In this document: positions 10,236 to 19,061 of the stretch, piece after piece | How the letters are laid out: every line of letters starts with the position of its first letter | How positions within the stretch are numbered: position 1 is the stretch's first letter | Assembly (NCBI RefSeq): GCF_000741255.1 | Contig: NZ_JGZB01000001.1 | Location: forward strand, 124,020-188,019 | DNA length: 64,000 nucleotides | Reading direction: 5' to 3' | Source: Bifidobacterium magnum | GTDB lineage: Bacteria; Actinomycetota; Actinomycetes; Actinomycetales; Bifidobacteriaceae | The notes under the pieces: model-generated | Database searches by the model: none | Told to the model about the DNA's origin: nothing | Seen by the model: the letters and a program-made list of their open reading frames with translations, nothing else | Position numbers and translations under genes: made by a program

Positions 10236-10393
10236 CTCATTATGTGCCCATTAATGGAAATTTTTGGTCGTTCTGACGCACTCTAAAAGAGTAATTTGCT
10301 GTAATTTGTCGGTAGATTTTCTCGAATCGCGCTAATATAACCGTAGCCAAGTGGAAATATTACGGTTGCGGACACATGAAAGGTGGGAGTGGC

Positions 10394-10861
10394 ATGGAAC
10401 TCGCTTCTGAAGAGTCGTATGCGGGATCAGTCGTGCTCGACGAAAAAGATGAACTGATTTTGGATTTGCTGGAACGCAACGGCCGCGCCACGCTCTCTCA
10501 AATGTCGCAAGCCACGTCGCTGTCCGTATCCGCGGTGCAGTCGCGTGTGCAAAAACTCGAGCGCCGTGGCATTATCGAGGGATACCGCGCCATTATCAAC
10601 CATGAAAAGCGCGGCGAGGCCGTCACGGCCTTCGTCTCCGTGACGCCGCTCAATTATGCGGAAGAATCGACGATTCCCGAACGACTCAAGGACATTCCGG
10701 GCATCCTGTCGTGCGACTCGATTTCCGGCGCCCCCAGCTTTATGCTCACCGTCCGTGTCGCCACACCCGGCCGACTTGAGTCGCTGCTGAACCTGATCCA
10801 CAAAACCGTGCCCGTAAGCACGGAAACGACGGTGGTCCTGCGCCGCTATTTTTCGAAGTAA
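10394..10861 (+). CDS. Lrp/AsnC-family transcription regulator
   Basis: A 155-residue DNA-binding protein. The N-terminal winged helix-turn-helix (LDEKDELILDLLERNGRATL, then SVSAVQSRVQKLERRGIIEGY, about residues 17-65) is followed by a RAM ligand-sensing domain (AFVSVTPL, SCDSISGAPSFMLTVRVATP). ATG 10394 is preferred to ATG 10376 because AGGTGGGA lies 5 nt before it. The chorismate mutase gene starts 12 bp downstream, so the two are probably one transcript; regulation linked to aromatic amino acids is an inference from that neighbour only. Confidence 0.9.
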   Translation: MELASEESYAGSVVLDEKDELILDLLERNGRATLSQMSQATSLSVSAVQSRVQKLERRGIIEGYRAIINHEKRGEAVTAFVSVTPLNYAEESTIPERLKDIPGILSCDSISGAPSFMLTVRVATPGRLESLLNLIHKTVPVSTETTVVLRRYFSK

Positions 10862-10873
10862 ATCGGGAGCGCC

Positions 10874-11314
10874 ATGACTGAGGAATCTGGCTGGCCGCAA
10901 ACCGACGGGAGCACTGTCGTCACTTCCGTATCTGAATCCGGCGCGAGCGAGGATAATGGTACCGCTGGCACTGCTGTCACCGCAGGGTGCGCCGGAAACG
11001 ATGCCAATACTATTGCCGACGAGGCCGCGGCCCAGATCGAGCGGTTGCGCTCGTCGATCGACAATATCGACATGGCTATCGTTGCGATGCTCGCGCAACG
11101 TTTTGAAGTGACGCGCCAGGTGGGGCAGTGGAAGGCGCGCGCTGGTTTCGACGCGTACGATCCGCAGCGTGAAGACGCCCAACTTGCCCGTATGACGCAA
11201 CTTGCGCATGATACGGGACTTGATCCGCATATTGCGCGCCAATATTTGCATTTTGTGGCCGACGCCGCGAAGGAGCGGCACCGTTCGATCGCGCGCGAAA
11301 TTGCGGACGAGTAA
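10874..11314 (+). CDS. Chorismate mutase (AroQ class II)
   Basis: Converts chorismate to prephenate on the way to phenylalanine and tyrosine. The AroQ helical domain occupies about residues 50-140: RLRSSIDNIDMAIVAMLAQR with the conserved Arg, then QVGQWKARAG with the catalytic-type Lys, YDPQREDAQL, and the last helix with HRSIA. The first 50 residues are low complexity and probably disordered. ATG 10874 follows GGGAG. The gene is 12 bp after the Lrp-type regulator. Beyond its stop begins the large repeat array. Confidence 0.88.
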   Translation: MTEESGWPQTDGSTVVTSVSESGASEDNGTAGTAVTAGCAGNDANTIADEAAAQIERLRSSIDNIDMAIVAMLAQRFEVTRQVGQWKARAGFDAYDPQREDAQLARMTQLAHDTGLDPHIARQYLHFVADAAKERHRSIAREIADE

Positions 11315-11364
11315 ATTTGGCTTCTTAAGACTGTCTGTGCTGTCTCGAAAACTGGGGTCGTCGC

Positions 11365-11850
11365 CGTTTTCGTGCGTAAATATACGCGGGTTGTTGCTTA
11401 GGTGCGTAAAAATACGCGGATTGTTCGTTAACTGCGGTTTTCGACCGTTAAGATCTGCAATTTCTTTCTTAAGTGCGTAAAAATACGCGGATTACGCATA
11501 AACCTACGATTATTCACGTGAAAATCCGCAAATAACGTCTTAGCCGCACTTTTCATTCGCGTTCCGCGGCGTGTCTCGACTAAAAAGCGCGATTAAGATG
11601 CAAACCGCAAAAATTCACGTGAATAATCGTCGTCTAACCAGTAAATTGCGTATTTTTACGCAGGTAAGAAGAAAACCGCGGATATTCACGCACAAAAACC
11701 GCGGTTAAGAAGAAACCTGCGGATTTTAACGGTCGCAAAATGCAAGTAAGACATTAACTGCATATTTTTACGCAACAAAAGCGCGGTTAAGAAAGAACCC
11801 GCGTATATTTACGCAACTAATGAGGAAACCGCGTACTTTTACGCACAATA
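11365..11850. repeat. Large imperfect inverted-repeat array, non-coding
   Basis: About 490 bp between two convergent genes built from repeated GTGCGTAAAAATACGCGG-like units. Forward copies lie at 11372-11389, 11402-11419 and 11473-11490; reverse-complement copies lie at 11647-11662, 11676-11693, 11716-11735, 11758-11775, 11798-11817 and 11829-11846. Each core (GCGTA, four A/T, TACGC) is itself a small palindrome. TTCACGTGAA palindromes at 11513-11522 and 11614-11623 flank a centre near 11568, and units 11473 and 11402 mirror 11647 and 11716 almost exactly about that centre. TTAAG-type spacers recur. No plausible gene is seen. Confidence 0.8.
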
Positions 11851-11856
11851 AGCGGA

Positions 11857-11893
11857 CCAAATATACAAACAAAATATACAAACAAATATAAAA
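11857..11893. repeat. AT-rich tandem repeat
   Basis: Three short tandem copies of an AAATATACAAAC-like unit of 12-13 bp, immediately before the valS terminator; on the minus strand they supply the T-rich tail of that terminator. Confidence 0.6.
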
Positions 11894-11934
11894 GGCCCGC
11901 TGCGGACCATCGTGATGATCGGCAGCGGGCCTTT
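11891..11934 (-). terminator. Terminator of valS (works both ways)
   Basis: AAAGGCCCGCTGC and GCAGCGGGCCTTT form a 13-bp stem around an 18-nt loop between valS and the repeat array; the minus strand continues into TATATTTG. Confidence 0.85.
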
Positions 11935-11964
11935 TACTTACCACCAAGTGCGGCTACGAATGTC

Positions 11965-14757
11965 TCACTTGTTCTTCGGCTTCTTGGCCGGCAGCTCGCC
12001 CAGTTCGCTTTCGGAAACGATAATCGTCGTTTCGTCGGCGGAGGCGGCGTCGGAACCGGCAGCAGCATCAGCGGAATCGCCCGAACCGATGTTGAAGGTT
12101 TCGCCGATGACTTCGCGCACGTTGGCCAGCGAGAAGTCGCCAATGACACGGCCGGCTTCGGCGATGTCGTTCATGGCGCTCTTGAGCGACTCGGTTACGG
12201 CCTCCGGCACGGCCAGCTTCACGGACAGGATCGGCGTCTTCATGGAGACCTTGGCCTTGGACTTGATGCCACGCAGGGCCGCGAGGGCGGCGCCGGCGTG
12301 CGACAGCAGATCCGGGGACACCTGCAGCGCGGCGTTCGCGTACGGCAGGGCCTTCGGCCACGGGGCGCGGTGCACGGAACCTTCACCGGTGTGCATCCAG
12401 CTCCACACCTCTTCGGTCGCGTACGGCAGGAACGGCGCAAGCAGTCGGGCGAAGGCGTCGAGGCCTAGGCCCAGCGTGGTGCGCGCGGACTTCACGGCCG
12501 CTTCGCTCGGCACGTTGCCCTTGACATCCGGCGTGCCGTAGGCGCGGTTCTTCACGAGCTCGATGTAGTCGTCGCAGAACTGCCAGAAGAAGCTTTCGAT
12601 GACTTCCAGAGCCTTGGAGTGCTCGTAGTTGTCGAGGAAGTTCGTGGCCTGGCGGATCACGAGGGCGAGCTTAGCCATGGCGGCGCGGTCGAGCGGTTCG
12701 GTCACGTCGGCCGGATCCCAGCTGATCTGGGCGCCTTCGGTCACCTGGTGCGCGTCGTTCTCGCGGCCAATGGCGAGCGCGAACTTCGTGGCGTTCAGCA
12801 GCTTGATGGCAAGACGGCGGCCGATCTTCATCTGGCCTTCGTCGTAGGTGGCGTCGAGGCCCAGGCGCGCGCAAGCGGCCCAGTAGCGCACGGCGTCCGC
12901 GCCGAACTTCTTAATCGGCTCGTTCGGCACCACCACGTTGCCCTTGGACTTGCTCATCTTCTTGTGGTCCGGATCGAGGATCCAGCCCGAAAGCGTGGCG
13001 TTGGCCCACGGCAGGCACTTGTTTTCCAGCTGTGCGCGGTCCACGGTGGAGAACAGCCAGGTGCGGATGATGTCCTGGCCCTGCGGACGCAGATCCATCG
13101 GGAACGTGGAGTGGAACAGGGCGTCGTTCTCTTCGCCCGGTTCGGCCCAGTGCGTCACGATCTGCGGCGTCAGCGACGAGGTCGCCCACGTGTCCATGAT
13201 GTCCGGTTCGGCCATGAAGCCGCCGGGCTGGTTGCGCTGCGACTCGGTGTAGCCGGCCGGCACATCGCTGGTCGGGTCGATCGGCAGCACGTCCTCGGAC
13301 GGCGTGATCGGGTTGTTGTAGTCAGGCTCGCCGTTGGCGTCGAGCGGGTACCACAGCGGGAACGGGACGCCGAAGAAGCGCTGGCGCGAGATCAGCCAGT
13401 CGCCGTTGAGGCCGTTGACCCAGTTCTCGTAGCGCACGCGCATGAAGTCGGGGTGGAAGTTGAGTTCCTTGCCGCGTTCGAGCAGCTTGGCGCGCAGCTC
13501 CATGTTGGTGCCGCCGTTTTCGAGGTACCACTGGCGGGAGGTGACGATTTCGAGCGGCTTGTCGCCCTTCTCGTAGAAGTTCGTCATACGCGTGGTCGGC
13601 TTCGGCTCGCCGTCCATCGCGCCGGCCTTCTGCAGCTCTTCGACCACAATCTTGCGGGCGCTGAACGTGGTCTTGCCTTCGATTTCCTCGAAGACGCGCT
13701 TGCCTTCTTCGCTCGTGATCCAGTCGGGCATTTCCATGATGATGCGGCCGTTGCGCTGCAAAATAGAACGCAGCGGCAGGTGCAGATCGCGCCACCATTC
13801 AATATCGGTCTGGTCGCCGAACGTGCAGCACATGGCGATGCCGGCGCCCTTGTCCATTTCCGCGGCCGGGTGCGCAAGAATCGGAACCTTCACGTTGAAC
13901 AGCGGGGACGTGACCATCTGGCCGAAGTACGCCTTGTAACGCTCGTCGTCCGGGTGGGCGATCAGCGCGCCGCAGGCCGGCAGCAGTTCCGGACGCGTCG
14001 TCTCGATGTAGATCGGCGTGCCGTCTTCGAAGTAGAACGCGATCTTGTGGTAGAAGCCCGGGTATTCGCGGGACTCAAGCTCGGCCTGGGCCACGGCCGT
14101 CTGGAACGTCACGTCCCACAGGCCCGGAGCTTCCTTCTGGTAGGCTTCGCCGCGCTCGAGGTTGCGCAGGAAAGCCTTCTGCGCAACGCGCTGCGCGCGC
14201 TCGCCGATCGTGTGGTAGGTCTGCGACCAGTCGATGGACAGGCCGAGTTCGCGCCACAGCGCCTCGAACTGCTTTTCGTCCTGGGCCGTGAGCTTTTCAC
14301 ACAGTTCAATGAAGTTCTTACGGGAAATCGGGACCTGGTCCTTGGCCTGGATCTTCTTGCCCTCGGTGCCTTCGAACGGCGGCACGAAATCCGGGTCGTA
14401 CTTCAGGGACGTGTCCACGCGCACGCCGTAGTAGTTCTGGACGCGGCGTTCGGTGGGCAGGCCGTTGTCGTCCCAGCCCATCGGGTAGAACACGTCGAAA
14501 CCGTTCATGCGCTTGAATCGCGCGATGATGTCGGTGTGCGTGTAGGAGAAAACGTGTCCCACGTGCAGATGGCCGGACACCGTTGGTGGCGGCGTATCAA
14601 TGGAATACACGGCTTTGCGGTCGCGCGTGTTCTGGAATTTGTAAGTGCCCTTGTCCTCCCAGACGTCGCGCCATTTGTCTTCAAGACCATCAACACTGAC
14701 TCGGTCGGGGAGTGCGGTGAGATTGGCTTGGATGCTAATATCTTGGCTTTCAGTCAT
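11965..14757 (-). CDS. valS: Valyl-tRNA synthetase
   Basis: Class I synthetase attaching valine to tRNA(Val). The 930-residue protein has the HIGH motif as HLHVGH (residues 63-68), a large editing domain (CP1) in the middle, the KMSKS motif as KMSKSKGN near residue 600, and the C-terminal anticodon-binding and tail domains. The last 40 residues are Ala/Ser/Asp-rich. ATG 14757 has no Shine-Dalgarno sequence, but TAGACT ends 7 nt upstream, typical of a leaderless start. The solute-binding protein gene ends 61 bp upstream on the same strand. Confidence 0.97.
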   Translation of the reverse strand: MTESQDISIQANLTALPDRVSVDGLEDKWRDVWEDKGTYKFQNTRDRKAVYSIDTPPPTVSGHLHVGHVFSYTHTDIIARFKRMNGFDVFYPMGWDDNGLPTERRVQNYYGVRVDTSLKYDPDFVPPFEGTEGKKIQAKDQVPISRKNFIELCEKLTAQDEKQFEALWRELGLSIDWSQTYHTIGERAQRVAQKAFLRNLERGEAYQKEAPGLWDVTFQTAVAQAELESREYPGFYHKIAFYFEDGTPIYIETTRPELLPACGALIAHPDDERYKAYFGQMVTSPLFNVKVPILAHPAAEMDKGAGIAMCCTFGDQTDIEWWRDLHLPLRSILQRNGRIIMEMPDWITSEEGKRVFEEIEGKTTFSARKIVVEELQKAGAMDGEPKPTTRMTNFYEKGDKPLEIVTSRQWYLENGGTNMELRAKLLERGKELNFHPDFMRVRYENWVNGLNGDWLISRQRFFGVPFPLWYPLDANGEPDYNNPITPSEDVLPIDPTSDVPAGYTESQRNQPGGFMAEPDIMDTWATSSLTPQIVTHWAEPGEENDALFHSTFPMDLRPQGQDIIRTWLFSTVDRAQLENKCLPWANATLSGWILDPDHKKMSKSKGNVVVPNEPIKKFGADAVRYWAACARLGLDATYDEGQMKIGRRLAIKLLNATKFALAIGRENDAHQVTEGAQISWDPADVTEPLDRAAMAKLALVIRQATNFLDNYEHSKALEVIESFFWQFCDDYIELVKNRAYGTPDVKGNVPSEAAVKSARTTLGLGLDAFARLLAPFLPYATEEVWSWMHTGEGSVHRAPWPKALPYANAALQVSPDLLSHAGAALAALRGIKSKAKVSMKTPILSVKLAVPEAVTESLKSAMNDIAEAGRVIGDFSLANVREVIGETFNIGSGDSADAAAGSDAASADETTIIVSESELGELPAKKPKNK

Positions 14758-14764
14758 GATGTTT

Positions 14765-14770
14765 AGTCTA
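14765..14770 (-). promoter_or_regulatory. -10 element of valS (leaderless type)
   Basis: On the minus strand TAGACT is followed by 7 nt and then the valS ATG, with no ribosome-binding site. Confidence 0.5.
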
Positions 14771-14818
14771 AAAACTTACAGTGACAAAAAGCGCCAATCC
14801 CACCGTGCACGCGGGCCG

Positions 14819-16348
14819 TCAGCGATCGAGGTTGACGAGCGGCAAATAGTGGCCCGTCATATTCGTGGGGTAGCCGTGCAGGCGCGCCTTGGTGACGACG
14901 AAATCCTTGCGCGTGTAGAGCCACTCGCTGGCGGCGTCTTCGGAGACGATGCGCGCGAAATTGGCCAGGTGCTGCTTGTATTCGTCAAGCGTCTTCGAGC
15001 TGATCGCGGTGTCGTATTCCTGTTGCGCCGCCCCGTTTTCATAATGGAATACGGAGTTCGGGTCGAGGAACTGCGTGTAGTCGTACTGGTCGCGCATCAT
15101 CATGATCGCCATCGTGTAGTCGCCCGCGTTGACGCGGTCCTGGAGCGTGGCCTGGTCGAGCACTTCCAAATTGACGGAGAATCCCGCTTCCGTCAAATTC
15201 TTTTCGATCATGCGTCCCAAGTTCTCATAATGGTGCTGTACGAGCATGTCGAGCGTTCCCGTGTATCCGGCCGGGAAATACGAGAGCATCTGTTGCGCCT
15301 TGGCCTGGTCGAACGGGAACAGGCTGTTGAGATTCTCATATCCGGGATTGAGTGGTCCGATCGGTCCGCCGAGCTGTTCCTTGGAGTCGGGCATCGTGCG
15401 CGCGATTTGCGGCGCGTTGATCGCGTAGCGTACGGCCTTGCGGACCTGCTGGTCCGAAAGCGGCGAATTGTTGGAACAGTTGAATCCCAGCAGGATTTTT
15501 TGCAGCGAGAATCCCGTGTTGATCGTGAACGTCGGGTTCGTGGACGCCTCTTCCAGCGAGGAGGCGTACCTGGGTAGCGCCATGTTGATCACATTGTTGT
15601 TCAGATCGTCCATAAGCGACGTTTCGTTCGAATAGTAACGCAGTTCGATCTGGGAAGCTTTCGCCTTCGTGCCCCAGTACTGGTTGTTGCGCTTGAGAAT
15701 CAAGGAATGGTGGTGGAATCCGCCTACAATAAACGGTCCCGATCCGCTCGCTTCCTTGTTGTAATCGATGGAGTCGTCCTGTTCGCGGTCGTAGACGATG
15801 CCGGGACGGTCCGACAGCGCGCGCAGCAGGCGCGGGTTGGGCGAATGCAACGTGATGACCACGGTGTGGGCGTCCGGATTCTTGACCGACGCCACGTCGC
15901 CCAGGTTCTCATATCCCACGAAACGGTGGGAGAGGACCTGCTGGAGCGACCAGACCACATCCGTGGAGTTGAGCGGGTCGCCGTCCGCGAACGACATCCC
16001 GGAGTTCAGATGGAACGTATAGGTGAGCGCGTCCGGGGAAATGTCCCAAGACTTCGCCATGCCGGGCGTCAGAGCGTTCTTGTTGTCACGCTTGACAAGC
16101 GTCTCATAGACGTTGCCGAGCAGCGCCTGTTCCACGGTGCGCTCGTTATTGGTGCGAATATTGAGCGACGTGGGTTCCTCCGACAGTCCCACGACGAATG
16201 TCGAGTCCGATTGAACCGAGTGGATGGTCGGCTCCTGTTCGTCCTCACTTGAGGTGAGCGTGCGCACGCAGAGCGTGATCACCACGGCAAGCACCACAAT
16301 GACGGCGGCTAAGATAATCCAGCGACGTTTTCCCCTAATCCTATTCAC
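14819..16348 (-). CDS. Family 5 extracellular solute-binding protein (peptide type)
   Basis: A 509-residue substrate-binding protein of the peptide/nickel ABC class (SBP_bac_5): VVGLSEEPTSLNIR, the YETLV and MAKSWDISPD blocks, SADG-like SFADGDPLNSTDVVWSL, and the C-terminal YAINAPQIA and NLEVLDQATLQDR. The N-terminus is basic then hydrophobic (residues 11-30), a membrane anchor; the only Cys there sits in ITLC, which is not a proper lipobox, so it is probably a membrane-anchored rather than lipidated protein. No permease or ATPase gene lies beside it, so partners must be elsewhere. GTG 16348 has TACACT 8 nt upstream. Confidence 0.88.
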   Translation of the reverse strand: MNRIRGKRRWIILAAVIVVLAVVITLCVRTLTSSEDEQEPTIHSVQSDSTFVVGLSEEPTSLNIRTNNERTVEQALLGNVYETLVKRDNKNALTPGMAKSWDISPDALTYTFHLNSGMSFADGDPLNSTDVVWSLQQVLSHRFVGYENLGDVASVKNPDAHTVVITLHSPNPRLLRALSDRPGIVYDREQDDSIDYNKEASGSGPFIVGGFHHHSLILKRNNQYWGTKAKASQIELRYYSNETSLMDDLNNNVINMALPRYASSLEEASTNPTFTINTGFSLQKILLGFNCSNNSPLSDQQVRKAVRYAINAPQIARTMPDSKEQLGGPIGPLNPGYENLNSLFPFDQAKAQQMLSYFPAGYTGTLDMLVQHHYENLGRMIEKNLTEAGFSVNLEVLDQATLQDRVNAGDYTMAIMMMRDQYDYTQFLDPNSVFHYENGAAQQEYDTAISSKTLDEYKQHLANFARIVSEDAASEWLYTRKDFVVTKARLHGYPTNMTGHYLPLVNLDR

Positions 16349-16356
16349 GTAGTTCT

Positions 16357-16362
16357 AGTGTA
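16357..16362 (-). promoter_or_regulatory. -10 element of the solute-binding protein gene
   Basis: TACACT on the minus strand, 8 nt before the GTG start, no Shine-Dalgarno sequence. Confidence 0.4.
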
Positions 16363-16463
16363 ACGGGGCATTGAAGCAAAAGAGCATAAAACGACTTCGA
16401 CTTAAAATGTGAACCTGTGAAAATACTGGGAAAGTGCCGGAAAATCGCAAAAAATGTCGCATA

Positions 16464-17141
16464 TCATTCTGCTGACAGGAAAAATTGGGCACTCGGGCAC
16501 GTGGTGTTGAGTGGGCAATCGGCGCAGTGCGGCTTGCGTGCGGTACACAGGGCGCGACCATGCAAAATCAAGCGGTGAGAAAGGTTTGTCCACTCGTTCG
16601 GGGGGAAGTATTGCGTAATCTCGCGCTCAATATGGACGGGATCGGGCTTGGGATTGTCCCAATCCGTACGCCAGTGCAAACGTCCTGTCACGCGGATCAC
16701 GTGCGTGTCGACAGGGAATCCAGGCAGGTCGAACGCGTTGCCGAGCACAACATTCGCCGTTTTGCGTCCGACGCCGGGTAATGTGACAAGCTCTTCCATT
16801 GTGCGCGGGACTTCCCCGTTGAACCGCGACACGAGTTCCATGGACAGGTTGATGAGGTGGCGCGCTTTGGCGCGGAAGAATCCCAGCGAATGGATGAGGT
16901 TTTGTACGTCGAGTTCCTGGGCGCGGCTCATCTCGAATGGCGTGGGGTAGGCGGCGAACAGGTCGGGCGTCACCATATTGACGCGCTTGTCCGTGCACTG
17001 GGCGCTCAATACGGTCGCCACCAGCAACTGGAATGGCGTTTCAAAATTGAGCGCGCACTGCGGGTCGGGAATTTCTTCACACAATTGCGCGTACTCGGCG
17101 TGCATGCGGGCGACACGCGCTGCTTTCGATTCACGAGACAT
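16464..17141 (-). CDS. nth: Endonuclease III
   Basis: DNA glycosylase/AP lyase that removes oxidised pyrimidines in base-excision repair. With ATG 17141 the protein has 225 residues; the helix-hairpin-helix LPGVGRKTA holds catalytic Lys127, and Asp145 in VDTHV sits 18 residues later as in the family. The iron-sulfur loop is complete: four cysteines spaced C-x6-C-x2-C-x5-C near the C-terminus. ATG 17141 is preferred over ATG 17150 and TTG 17159 because TACAAT ends 7 nt before it. The GlnR-type gene ends 41 bp upstream on the same strand. Confidence 0.95.
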   Translation of the reverse strand: MSRESKAARVARMHAEYAQLCEEIPDPQCALNFETPFQLLVATVLSAQCTDKRVNMVTPDLFAAYPTPFEMSRAQELDVQNLIHSLGFFRAKARHLINLSMELVSRFNGEVPRTMEELVTLPGVGRKTANVVLGNAFDLPGFPVDTHVIRVTGRLHWRTDWDNPKPDPVHIEREITQYFPPNEWTNLSHRLILHGRALCTARKPHCADCPLNTTCPSAQFFLSAE

Positions 17142-17148
17142 ATGCCGC

Positions 17149-17154
17149 ATTGTA
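17149..17154 (-). promoter_or_regulatory. -10 element of nth (leaderless type)
   Basis: TACAAT on the minus strand followed by GCGGCAT and the ATG of nth. A TTGACA lies only 12 bp further upstream, too close for a standard -35. Confidence 0.45.
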
Positions 17155-17181
17155 GTCAATACGGTCTGTCAACGGAACGGA

Positions 17182-17934
17182 TCAGTGGCCGGCGCCATCG
17201 GACCCATCGTCCGAAACGGTGGTCGAATGGGACGGGGACATCGATTCGGGAAGGTCGAATCGGTAGCCCACATTGCGCACCGTACCAATCAAATGGTCGT
17301 ATTCGGTACCCAATTTCGCACGCAACCGGCGCACATGCACATCCACCGTGCGCGTACCGCCGTAATAGTCGTAGCCCCACACTTCCTGCAACAGTTGGGC
17401 GCGCGTGAACACGCGTCCCGGATGCTGCACCAAATATTTGAGCAATTCGAACTCTTTATACGCCAAATCAAGTGGCACGGAACGCAGCGACGCCGTATAT
17501 CCGTCCGTGTCCACCACAAGCTCGCCGCAACGGATCACGCCGTTGACGTCGGCCGCATCGCTCGGCTCGTCACTATGGGACACGTCGGCCGTACGCTGGG
17601 AAGCGAGCCGGATACGGCACTCGACCTCGGCGGGAGAAGCCGTATTGACCACCACGTCCGTGACTCCCCACTGTGTATTGACCACAGTGAAACCGCCCTC
17701 AGTCAACACGAGCACAATCGGAATCGCCAAACCGGACGCCTGAATGAGATTGCAAATGGTTTTTGCCGTCGCAAGATCGTCACGCGCGTCCAAAAACAGC
17801 ACCGTGTGCTCGGGCATCTTCACCATGCTCGCCGCATCCATCGGCAACACACGCACCCGGTACGACAGCAGGGCGAGCGAGGGCAGCACGGAAGCGGGAT
17901 CACTGGAAAACGTCATGAGCGTAAGATCCGTCAC
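17182..17934 (-). CDS. glnR: GlnR-type OmpR-family orphan response regulator
   Basis: A 250-residue DNA-binding regulator. The N-terminal receiver-like domain matches the GlnR pattern (LPSLALLSYRVRVLP, VLFLDARDDLATAK, PIVLVLTEGGFTVV, WGVTDVVV) and keeps an Asp at residue 50 but lacks the usual acidic cluster, as in GlnR of other actinobacteria. The C-terminal winged helix (about residues 145-235) includes LDLAYKEFELLKYLVQHPGR, RTVDVHVRRLRAKLG and VRNVGYRF. GTG 17934 follows GGAAGGG. No sensor kinase gene is adjacent. In relatives GlnR controls nitrogen assimilation; that role here is inferred from the family. Confidence 0.82.
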   Translation of the reverse strand: MTDLTLMTFSSDPASVLPSLALLSYRVRVLPMDAASMVKMPEHTVLFLDARDDLATAKTICNLIQASGLAIPIVLVLTEGGFTVVNTQWGVTDVVVNTASPAEVECRIRLASQRTADVSHSDEPSDAADVNGVIRCGELVVDTDGYTASLRSVPLDLAYKEFELLKYLVQHPGRVFTRAQLLQEVWGYDYYGGTRTVDVHVRRLRAKLGTEYDHLIGTVRNVGYRFDLPESMSPSHSTTVSDDGSDGAGH

Positions 17935-18103
17935 AATAGCCCTTCCGTAAAACGCATTTTTCTAAAGTCTAATGGTAAGCCTCCAATCGGCACCACAAAA
18001 AACATAGAATATGGGCATTTGTGGGCGGCAACGACTACATTGGAACAACGGTTATATGCGTACAACAAGCAAGTGCGCCACACCTCTTACATGAAGGACG
18101 AGC

Positions 18104-18904
18104 ATGGAGCAACCCAAGAACGCAACAGCAGCGACACCAAGCGCGGGCGACGCGAACGCCCATGTCATTGACGCACGGCCATGGGGCTGGTCGTTCGCCG
18201 TGCAAATCGTCGCCTACGTGCTGCTCGCAGTACTCGCCCTCATCTCCGGCGCCCACAGTGTGGCGCCAGGCGAATGGACCTTCTCGCTGACCACCACGGT
18301 CGTCGTGGTCATGATGCTGCTGCTCGCATTCTTCGACCCGTTCAATTCCAGCATTTCCGGACGCGTCATCGCGCTCGTGTGCGGACTGCTGTCGATGATC
18401 GTGGTCACCACCACCGTATTCGGCTCCTTCGTATTCCACGGCGTGGAATCCACGCGCATGAGCGACGGCAAGGAAGTCCAATACGTCATGCCGCAAGCGT
18501 GGCTCATGGGCGCCGGCTGCCTGCTCGTGTGCCTGATCATGGCCGGCTTCATCAGCCAAATGGCACGCGAACACCGCACGGACCTCATCGAGCACCTGTC
18601 CGCCAATGTGTTGAGCGGCGTATGCTCCATCGCGGCCGCCGGCTGGTGCTACCTGCCCGCCATGTTCGACGGCGCCACGATCGCGCGCGCCGACGGATCG
18701 CACGAACTGCACGTCGCATGGCTTGTCGGCATTATCGCCATCGTGGTCGTGGCCGTGGCTCTCGCCGTGGCGTCCTGGCGCTGGAATCGCGACCTTGAGC
18801 CGTATGCGGGCGCGCACTCGCCGTGGCTGGGCCTGGGACTTATGCCCGTCATGCTCACGGGAGCCGCCGTGGGCGTTGCGGCGCTTGCCAACGCGCTGTG
18901 CTAA
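18104..18904 (+). CDS. Multi-spanning membrane protein of unknown function
   Basis: A 266-residue protein with about six hydrophobic segments (for example QIVAYVLLAVLALISG, TTVVVVMMLLLAFF, VIALVCGLLSMIVVTTTVF, LLVCLIMAGFI, WLVGIIAIVVVAVALAVASW, MPVMLTGAAVGVAALANAL) and a polar N-terminus rich in Ala, Thr and Asn. No catalytic motif is recognised. ATG 18104 follows GAAGGA. It is divergent from glnR and nothing else is in its transcript before a strong terminator. Function cannot be assigned. Confidence 0.8.
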   Translation: MEQPKNATAATPSAGDANAHVIDARPWGWSFAVQIVAYVLLAVLALISGAHSVAPGEWTFSLTTTVVVVMMLLLAFFDPFNSSISGRVIALVCGLLSMIVVTTTVFGSFVFHGVESTRMSDGKEVQYVMPQAWLMGAGCLLVCLIMAGFISQMAREHRTDLIEHLSANVLSGVCSIAAAGWCYLPAMFDGATIARADGSHELHVAWLVGIIAIVVVAVALAVASWRWNRDLEPYAGAHSPWLGLGLMPVMLTGAAVGVAALANALC

Positions 18905-18930
18905 GTCTCGAATATATAGATATATAAACG

Positions 18931-18974
18931 TATATAAAAAGGTCGGACCCTTGCGGATCCGACCTTTTTATATA
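18931..18974 (+). terminator. Strong bidirectional terminator
   Basis: A perfect 17-bp stem (TATATAAAAAGGTCGGA with TCCGACCTTTTTATATA) around a 10-nt loop, placed between the membrane protein gene and the convergent ppa; it probably stops both. Confidence 0.9.
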
Positions 18975-19061
18975 AAGGATGCGTACAGGACGCGTTGCAT
19001 CGAGCAACCGGGCGATCAGGTAATCAATTGATCACTCGATCACGCGATGCGGGCGAGAGGC

